This document shows, piece by piece, positions 1 through 4,613 of a stretch of DNA of 6,039 nucleotides; positions within the stretch are counted from its first letter, which is position 1, and each line of letters opens with the position of its first letter. The notes below the pieces were generated by a model that ran no database searches, was not told the DNA's origin, and worked only from the letters and a program-made list of their open reading frames with translations. Position numbers and translations under genes: made by a program. The stretch is from an uncultured Verrucomicrobia subdivision 3 bacterium (lineage in GTDB: Bacteria > Verrucomicrobiota > Verrucomicrobiae > Limisphaerales > CAMLLE01), in NCBI GenBank assembly GCA_946480555.1, contig CAMLLE010000211.1, positions 1 to 6,039 of the forward strand, in the 5' to 3' direction.

Positions 1-1
1 G

Positions 2-478
2 GTTTACGAGTTGAACCAAGTAGTCCAACGGCTGGCCCGGGTTCATCCGCGGCGAAAGTTCAACGACTGGCTGCAGCGGCTGGATGACCTGCAAACGAGC
101 CTCGTCCGCTGCAGCCGTGCGGGATTGCGCCAGCAGCAGGTGCAGGTGAAAAATCTTTCGGAACGTTTGGGGCGCATCCGGCCGGCGCAGTTGCTGAATC
201 AACGGCGTGAACTGTTGGGGCAAGAGAGGCAGCGGTTGCGCGAACAGCTGCGGCACGCGTTGCGAGAACGCCGGAATCGGTTCGAAACACTCCAGACGCG
301 TTTGCGGCTGCTCAATCCGGATCACGTGCTGGCACGCGGGTATTCGATCACGATGGATGCTGAAACCGGCGACGTCATCCGCAGCGCGATGCAGGTGAAG
401 GTGGGGAACACAATTAAGACTCAATTGAAAGCGGGGACGATTCTCAGCAAGGTGGCGGACAAAGAAGCGATTTCGTAG
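2..478 (+). CDS. xseA: Exodeoxyribonuclease VII large subunit, C-terminal part (5' end outside window)
   Basis: This is the C-terminal 158 residues of XseA. With XseB it forms exonuclease VII, a cytoplasmic, metal-independent nuclease that degrades single-stranded DNA from both ends into oligonucleotides. The frame is open from base 2 to the TAG at 476-478, so the gene starts upstream; a TTG at 11 is only an internal codon. Most of the fragment is an Arg/Gln/Leu/Glu-rich helical stretch, matching the long coiled-coil region that binds XseB copies in this family. It is followed at about 311-346 by the family signature LNPDHVLARGYS (compare LSPLATLARGYS in E. coli) and a short beta-rich tail (VKVGNTIKTQLKAG). 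The N-terminal OB-fold and catalytic core lie outside the window. xseB follows 58 bases downstream on the same strand, as expected for subunits made together. Identification is firm from the RGYS motif plus the xseB neighbour. Confidence 0.92.
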   Translation, partial: VYELNQVVQRLARVHPRRKFNDWLQRLDDLQTSLVRCSRAGLRQQQVQVKNLSERLGRIRPAQLLNQRRELLGQERQRLREQLRHALRERRNRFETLQTRLRLLNPDHVLARGYSITMDAETGDVIRSAMQVKVGNTIKTQLKAGTILSKVADKEAIS

Positions 479-536
479 CGGCGCACTTCCCCAAACCACA
501 CTAGACGCGCATTCCCGTTTAACCTACAGTTTCGGC

Positions 537-809
537 ATGTCGAAGTCGACCAGGCCCGGTGACGCGGCCAAAAACGGCAACGTTCCATTCGAAGAAGCTT
601 TGAAGAAGCTCGAGTCCATTGTGGAAGCAATGGAATCGGAGGATTTGCCTCTGGAAACGTTGCTGGCGCGTTACGAAGAGGGCACGAAACTGGCCCAGAT
701 CTGCCAGGCAAAACTCGCCGAGGCGGATCTGAAGATTCAACAACTTGAGAAGAATGCGGCGGGCGAAATCACGCTCCAGCCGTTTGAAACCGAAACAGCC
801 GAACGTTGA
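537..809 (+). CDS. xseB: Exodeoxyribonuclease VII small subunit
   Basis: XseB is the small accessory subunit of exonuclease VII; several copies bind the coiled coil of one XseA. The 90-residue product is close to the usual length (about 80 in E. coli). The family core is clear from about residue 17: PFEEALKKLESIVEAMES, then DLPLETLLARYEEGTKLA and CQAKLAEADLKIQQL, matching the two-helix hairpin of the family. The first 15 or so residues are polar and probably disordered, as is the acidic tail. The ATG at 537 is the first usable start and leaves a normal N-terminus. The bases before it (ACAGTTTCGGC) hold no Shine-Dalgarno sequence. The gene sits between xseA (58-base gap) and dxs (80-base gap), consistent with one transcription unit. 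Confidence 0.94.
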   Translation: MSKSTRPGDAAKNGNVPFEEALKKLESIVEAMESEDLPLETLLARYEEGTKLAQICQAKLAEADLKIQQLEKNAAGEITLQPFETETAER

Positions 810-822
810 TTCGTTGGAAGCC

Positions 823-862
823 TGAATCGTTAAACCGGATTTTCGTCCGATTTAACGATTCA
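823..862. repeat. Strong inverted repeat in the xseB-dxs gap
   Basis: Bases 823-839 and 846-862 pair as a 17-bp stem with one internal C/A mismatch (835 with 850) around a six-base loop, TTTTCG. The core arms are GAATCGTTAAA and TTTAACGATTC. No T-run follows the stem, so it is not a typical intrinsic terminator. It lies 13 bases after the xseB stop and ends 27 bases before the dxs start. It could be an operator palindrome, an mRNA stability or processing hairpin, or a copy of a dispersed repeat; the sequence alone does not decide. Confidence 0.75.
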
Positions 863-865
863 ACC

Positions 866-874
866 GTTTAACGA
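866..874 (+). repeat. Third copy of the TTTAACGA word, able to compete for the hairpin arm
   Basis: GTTTAACGA at 866-874 is the exact reverse complement of TCGTTAAAC at 827-835, which is part of the left arm of the 823-862 hairpin. TTTAACGA thus occurs at 851-858 and 867-874 (16 bases apart) and inverted at 827-834. The left arm could pair with either downstream copy, so two alternative folds exist just before dxs. The first is much longer (17 bp against 9, extendable past a one-base bulge) and should dominate. Whether this is regulatory or just repeat expansion is not known. Confidence 0.5.
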
Positions 875-889
875 CCCTGAACGAAGACT

Positions 890-2875
890 ATGAGCCGATA
901 CCTGGAAATGGTGGACGAACCGCAGCACGTCAAGAAACTGACGTTGGAACAGCTCCGCCAGCTAGCCGAAGAAATCCGCTACGAACTGATCACGGTTCTT
1001 TCCAAGAACGGTGGCCATCTCGGGCCCAACCTCGGCGTGGTCGAACTCAGCCTTGCGCTGCATCACGTCTTCAGCACGCCCAAGGATAAATTTGTCTGGG
1101 ACGTCAGCCATCAGGTTTACGTTCACAAGCTGCTCACCGGCCGCAAGAATCGCTTTCACACCATCCGCACCACGGACGGCTTGAACGGCTTTGCGCTGCG
1201 TTCGGAGTCGCCCCACGATTGTTACGGCGCGGGCCACGCCGGCACGGCGCTTTCCGCGGCGCTGGGCATGTGCGCGGCGCGCGATAAGAACGGCTCGGAT
1301 GAAAATGTCGTCTGCATCTTCGGCGACGCGGCGTTGACGAACGGCATTTCGTTCGAGGCGTTGAACAACATTTCCCACACGACCAAGCGGTTCATTGGAA
1401 TTCTGAACGACAACGAGTGGAGCATTGCGAAGAACGTCGGCGCCATTGCGACGTATCTGAACAAGCTCATTACGAATCCGTCGTACAACAAACTCGCGAA
1501 GGAGTTCCAAGGTTTCCTGCGCCGGCTGCCCAAGGGCGACCTGGCTTTGAAGCTGGCCCACAAGGCCGAGGAAGGCATGAAGGGCGCGTTGAACGATGTC
1601 GCGCTGCGCCAGACCGGAAGTTCGCTTGACGCCGATGGCCGCGGTGGCTTTGGCAGCGCCGTGTTGTTCGAAGAAATGGGCGTGCGTTATCTCGGGCCGA
1701 TCGACGGTCACGATCTGCCGCTGCTCATCAGCACATTGGAGTTTGCGAAGACCTGTGATCATCCGATCGTCATTCATATTCTCACCAAGAAGGGCAAGGG
1801 TTACGACGCTGCGATCAAGTCGCCGGAGAAATTCCATGGCACCGGACCGTACGACGTCAAGACCGGCGATTCTCCGCCCGCAAAAGTTGGCACACCGCCG
1901 AATTACCAGGACGTGATGGGCCAGACGCTGGTGAAGCTCTGCCAGAAGAACAGCACGCTGGTCGGCATCACGGCCGCGATGCCGAGCGGCACCGGACTGA
2001 AGCATTTGGAGAAGGCGATGCCGGATCGTTATTACGATGTGGGCATTGCGGAAGAGCACGGTGTGATCTTCGCGGCGGGCATGGCCACGATGGGGTTGCA
2101 TCCGGTGGTGGCGATTTACTCAAGCTTTCTGCAGCGCGCCTACGACTGCATTCATCACGACGTTTGCCTGCAGGATTTGCCGGTGATTTTCTGCATGGAC
2201 CGCGCTGGACTTTCGGCCAACGACGGCCCTACGCATCACGGCATTTTCGACATCGCGTACCTGCGCTGCCTGCCGAATGTCACGGCCATGGCGCCGAAGG
2301 ATGAAGACGAGCTGGTGGACATGATGTTCACCGCCACGCACCATCCGCATCCGACGTTTATCCGTTATCCGCGCGGCGCGGCGGAAGGAGTGCCGATGAA
2401 GGAGCAGCCGAAACTGCTGGAGATCGGCAAGGCGGAAGTGCTGCAGAATTTCTCGAACACGGGAAAACGCAAGGTGGCGTTGTTTGGGCTTGGACCGATG
2501 TGCGCCATTGCGCGCAAGGCCGCGGCTCAGCTTGCGACCGAAGGTTTCGATGTCGCGCTCATCAACCCGCGTTTCACCAAACCGCTGGACGCTGGGACAC
2601 ATGAGTTCTTCGCGAAAGCTGCGGACGTCGTGGTGACGCTCGAGGATCACGTGCTGATGGGTGGTTACGGATCGGCAGTGCTGGAACTGTTCAGTGAACG
2701 CGGCGTCAGCACGCCGTTGGTGCGGATTGGCTGGCCCGATCAATTCGTCGAACACGCCACAACCCAGGATGAACTGCGCCGGAAATATGGGCTCACGGCT
2801 GAGAACGCTGTTGCCAAAGTCAAAGCGCAGTTCGGCGAAGTGCCAGTCGCTTCGAAGCTGATCGAAGTGGCGTAG
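890..2875 (+). CDS. dxs: 1-deoxy-D-xylulose-5-phosphate synthase, variant TPP-site type
   Basis: Dxs condenses pyruvate and glyceraldehyde-3-phosphate into DXP using thiamine diphosphate (TPP) and Mg2+, the entry step of the MEP isoprenoid pathway and a source for thiamine synthesis. At 661 residues it is somewhat longer than E. coli Dxs (620). Family residues are present: His43, His74, Mg ligands Asp146 and Asn175 (in ILNDNE), Glu388 (IAEEH), Arg416 (FLQRAYD), Arg438 (DRAG), Asp445 and His449 (NDGPTHH), and RYPRG at 492-496. Domain order is TPP domain, pyrimidine domain (about 335-500), and C-terminal domain ending near IGWPDQFVEHATTQDELRR. The usual GHQ, GHSST and GDG motifs read SHQ, GHAGT and GDA here, and about 20 extra residues lie at 235-257. 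I believe the motif variants recur in Verrucomicrobiota Dxs, so function is probably kept. The ATG at 890 gives the expected family N-terminus (YLEMVDEPQHVKKLTLEQL). No Shine-Dalgarno is visible. The gene lies 80 bases after xseB. Confidence 0.95.
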   Translation: MSRYLEMVDEPQHVKKLTLEQLRQLAEEIRYELITVLSKNGGHLGPNLGVVELSLALHHVFSTPKDKFVWDVSHQVYVHKLLTGRKNRFHTIRTTDGLNGFALRSESPHDCYGAGHAGTALSAALGMCAARDKNGSDENVVCIFGDAALTNGISFEALNNISHTTKRFIGILNDNEWSIAKNVGAIATYLNKLITNPSYNKLAKEFQGFLRRLPKGDLALKLAHKAEEGMKGALNDVALRQTGSSLDADGRGGFGSAVLFEEMGVRYLGPIDGHDLPLLISTLEFAKTCDHPIVIHILTKKGKGYDAAIKSPEKFHGTGPYDVKTGDSPPAKVGTPPNYQDVMGQTLVKLCQKNSTLVGITAAMPSGTGLKHLEKAMPDRYYDVGIAEEHGVIFAAGMATMGLHPVVAIYSSFLQRAYDCIHHDVCLQDLPVIFCMDRAGLSANDGPTHHGIFDIAYLRCLPNVTAMAPKDEDELVDMMFTATHHPHPTFIRYPRGAAEGVPMKEQPKLLEIGKAEVLQNFSNTGKRKVALFGLGPMCAIARKAAAQLATEGFDVALINPRFTKPLDAGTHEFFAKAADVVVTLEDHVLMGGYGSAVLELFSERGVSTPLVRIGWPDQFVEHATTQDELRRKYGLTAENAVAKVKAQFGEVPVASKLIEVA

Positions 2876-2885
2876 TCATCCTTCA

Positions 2886-2909
2886 TAGGAGACGAAGTGA
2901 CGAGTCTCA
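2886..2909 (+). repeat. 24-base repeat, copy 1
   Basis: The copy begins TAGGAGACGAAGTGA and ends GTCTCA. It matches the reverse complement of 3026-3049 at 21 of 24 positions; the three differences are at 2896, 2901 and 2905. It contains its own small palindrome, GAGAC (2889-2893) with GTCTC (2904-2908). It starts 10 bases after the dxs stop. The similarity is far above chance for a spacer this short and suggests a dispersed repeat or the end of a small element. Confidence 0.7.
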
Positions 2910-2918
2910 GGATTTGAT

Positions 2919-2943
2919 GGGACCGCCTTCCGGGCGGTCCTTT
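2919..2943 (+). terminator. Probable intrinsic terminator after dxs
   Basis: GGACCGCC (2920-2927) and GGCGGTCC (2933-2940) form a perfect 8-bp GC-rich stem around the five-base loop TTCCG, with a possible G/T pair extending it at 2919/2941. Only three T follow (2941-2943), so the U-tract is short. Its position 44 bases after the dxs stop makes it the natural end of the xseA-xseB-dxs transcript. It would also separate that unit from the glycosidase gene. Confidence 0.6.
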
Positions 2944-3025
2944 AGAATGCAGGCGATTGGTTCGACCAGGGTGAATCGCGCTTGTTGTTCTTCGCCGTGG
3001 GCATTTGTCATGTTGGAACTGATTG

Positions 3026-3049
3026 TGAGCCTCCTCACGTCGTCTCCTA
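3026..3049 (-). repeat. 24-base repeat, copy 2 (inverted)
   Basis: Read on the minus strand it begins TAGGAGACGACGTGA and ends GGCTCA, equal to copy 1 (2886-2909) at 21 of 24 positions. It lies 52 bases before the glycosidase start, so it would fall in that gene's leader or promoter region. The inner palindrome of copy 1 is degraded here (GAGCC against GTCTC, four of five pairs). Confidence 0.7.
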
Positions 3050-3100
3050 CAGTTGCGGTAACTCGATTGCGCAGTGTGCGTCTGGTGGCTCGGTTTCGTT

Positions 3101-4153
3101 ATGAAGTTTTCCTATTTGTTCTCGTTCGCATTCCTGCTCGGCTTCACCGTTTCAGCGCAGCAAACGAATTCCGGTGCCGGTGAGCTGGTCGTTCGTGACG
3201 GTCGTCACCTTTCTGATATCCGCGTTCACGATCCGTTCATCCTGCCGTACGAACCCACCAAGATTTATTACCTCTACACCGCGATCGGTCCTCGTTCGCC
3301 CCTCGGCCGGTCGGGCGTCATCACTTACAAGAGCAAAGACCTTCTGAATTGGGACGGGCCGCACGTGGTGTTCACGGTTCCGGATGGAATCTGGGCGAAC
3401 CCTCAGCACGGCGTCTGGGCACCAGAGGTCCACGAATACCACGGAAAATTCTACCTGTTCTGCACGCTGCACAACAACGACGCCGTGTTCTCGTTGCCTC
3501 CGGAATCTGTGCGAACAAATCATCTGCGCGGCTCGGTGATTGCCGAAAGCGATTCGCCTGACGGTCCGTTCAAACTTCTGAAAACATCAGGACCGGTGCC
3601 GCCGACGAATTTCATGACGCTGGATGGAACGCTGTTCGTCGATTCGACGAATCAGCCGTGGATGGTTTATGCGCATGAGTGGATTCAAGTCGTGGATGGC
3701 ACCATGGAAGCCATCCGGCTGACGGCTGATCTCTCCGACGCGGTGGGCGATCCCATGCATCTTTTCAAAGCGTCCGACGCGCCGTGGATCAATGCGGAGA
3801 AGGTTCCGAGCGTTCGGGAAAACCGCTACGTGACTGACGGCCCGCAGTTCTATCGCACGAAAAATGCCCGGCTGTTGATGCTGTGGGCGAGCTATAATCG
3901 CAAGGGCTACGTGCAGACGGTGGCGCGTTCCAAATCCGGGACATTGCAGGGGCCGTGGGAACAGCTCGAACCATTGGTGGGCGGGGACAGCGGCCACGGC
4001 ATGTTGTTCCGGACCTTTGAAGGGCAATTGATGCTGGTGCTGCATCGGCCGTTCGGAAGTCCACTTACTCGCGCCAGGCTTTACGAGATGGAGGATACCG
4101 GGGACGCCCTCCGAGTCGTGCGAGAGCGGGAGGATCTCTACGGGAAGGATTGA
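3101..4153 (+). CDS. Secreted glycoside hydrolase family 43 protein (arabinofuranosidase/xylosidase-like)
   Basis: GH43 enzymes are inverting glycosidases with a five-bladed beta-propeller, mostly cutting arabinose or xylose units from plant polysaccharides. The 350-residue product begins with a good signal peptide: Lys2, a hydrophobic core to about residue 17, and likely cleavage after VSA at 19, so it is exported. The ATG at 3101 is preferred because an earlier in-frame GTG (3074) would add nine residues before the signal peptide. Family landmarks are HDPFILP with likely catalytic base Asp44, WAPEVHEY with Glu109, MTLDGTLFVD with likely pKa modulator Asp175, YVTDGPQFYRTKNARLLMLWAS with Asp246, and GGDSGHGM with His299, the family's metal-linked histidine. 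The usual acid motif EGP reads TDGP. Length suits one catalytic domain with no carbohydrate-binding module. No transporter or regulator adjoins it, so the substrate is unknown. No Shine-Dalgarno is visible. Confidence 0.88.
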   Translation: MKFSYLFSFAFLLGFTVSAQQTNSGAGELVVRDGRHLSDIRVHDPFILPYEPTKIYYLYTAIGPRSPLGRSGVITYKSKDLLNWDGPHVVFTVPDGIWANPQHGVWAPEVHEYHGKFYLFCTLHNNDAVFSLPPESVRTNHLRGSVIAESDSPDGPFKLLKTSGPVPPTNFMTLDGTLFVDSTNQPWMVYAHEWIQVVDGTMEAIRLTADLSDAVGDPMHLFKASDAPWINAEKVPSVRENRYVTDGPQFYRTKNARLLMLWASYNRKGYVQTVARSKSGTLQGPWEQLEPLVGGDSGHGMLFRTFEGQLMLVLHRPFGSPLTRARLYEMEDTGDALRVVREREDLYGKD

Positions 4154-4613
4154 GGGCAAAAATGGAAAGCGGGAAGGCGGAAACAGAAACTGAGATTGGG
4201 GATTTTTCGAGAACCCTCGACGATTGGGTTTCCCTGTGGGGCCCTTTGCACAAAAGGGAACGATGGGACCGAAGAGAGGCTGGCCTGATGCCGTCTTCGT
4301 TTCCTTCATTCCTTGCTGCGCACCGGTTTGGTCGGTCGGTCTAAACATTGATTCTTGTCCGCAGCCCGCAATGAAATCTTCTCATGGAAATCCGCATTGA
4401 ATGCGGCTGGTTGATGGGTGGCTTGCTGCGATTTGGCCTTTAACCGCGGGCAGTTGCGCGCATTTCCTTCGCGGCCTTCGCTCCGGATATTGTTCCATTT
4501 TTTCCACATGCCATGCGCAAAAGCACCAGAAAATCTTCTCGCCGCAGTTGGACGCATTTGCAACCGTTACCGCTCACGCGAGCGGAAAACGCTCGCCGAA
4601 CTGACATCCAAAC
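4154..4613. other. Long non-coding spacer between the glycosidase gene and gnd
   Basis: In these 460 bases I see no credible gene; the short open frames lack family resemblance and overlap one another. It opens with a purine-rich tract (about 4154-4200, words like GGAAAGCGGGAAGGCGG). Small hairpins follow: TCGAG/CTCGA at 4207-4220, CCCTTT/AAAGGG at 4242-4258 with a GCACA loop, CCGCAT/ATGCGG at 4392-4406, and the pair just before gnd. None has a following T-run, so no clear terminator for the glycosidase gene is visible. No convincing -35/-10 pair was found, although a gnd promoter probably lies here. Confidence 0.6.
4571..4596 (+). promoter_or_regulatory. Two mutually exclusive hairpins in the gnd leader
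   Basis: GCGAGCG (4578-4584) and CGCTCGC (4590-4596) form a perfect 7-bp stem with loop GAAAA, ending 17 bases before the gnd start. The same segment can instead pair upstream: CGCTC (4571-4575) with GAGCG (4580-4584) around loop ACGC. Only one can form at a time. The longer stem should win, leaving the start codon region open. This could be a leader control element or chance in GC-rich DNA; a regulatory role is inference. Confidence 0.35.

Larger units (their letters stand above)
2886..3049. mobile_element. Candidate MITE-like element bounded by imperfect terminal inverted repeats
   Basis: The two 24-base inverted copies bound a 164-base segment with no credible gene. Both ends carry TA (2886-2887 and 3048-3049) directly outside GGAG and CTCC. 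That would fit the TA target duplication of IS630/Tc1-type elements, leaving a 160-base body. Inside are the 2919-2943 hairpin and a second foldable stretch: GCGATT (2953-2958) with AATCGC (2974-2979), plus an inner GGT/ACC pair. Small size, non-coding content and foldability are typical of MITEs. No transposase is present, and a single locus cannot prove mobility. Two independent insertions of a short dispersed repeat would look the same. Confidence 0.3.

Noticed and set aside
962..2101. A 379-codon open frame on the minus strand opposite dxs
   Set aside because: It is antisense to clear Dxs coding sequence, has low-complexity Arg/Val/Ala/His-rich composition and no recognisable domain.
3074..3100. 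GTG at 3074 as start of the glycosidase gene
   Set aside because: It would add nine residues (MCVWWLGFV) before a well-formed signal peptide that starts at the ATG at 3101; the ATG is the better choice.
2914..3183. An 89-codon + strand open frame between dxs and the glycosidase gene
   Set aside because: It runs through the terminator hairpin and repeat copy 2 and overlaps the signal peptide of the glycosidase in another frame; the product resembles nothing.
4242..4258. CCCTTT/AAAGGG hairpin as terminator of the glycosidase gene
   Set aside because: The 6-bp stem is weak and no T-run follows on either strand, so terminator function is not supported.
3587..4348. A 253-codon minus strand open frame opposite the glycosidase gene
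   Set aside because: It is antisense to clear GH43 motifs, with a His/Arg/Pro-rich product lacking any domain.
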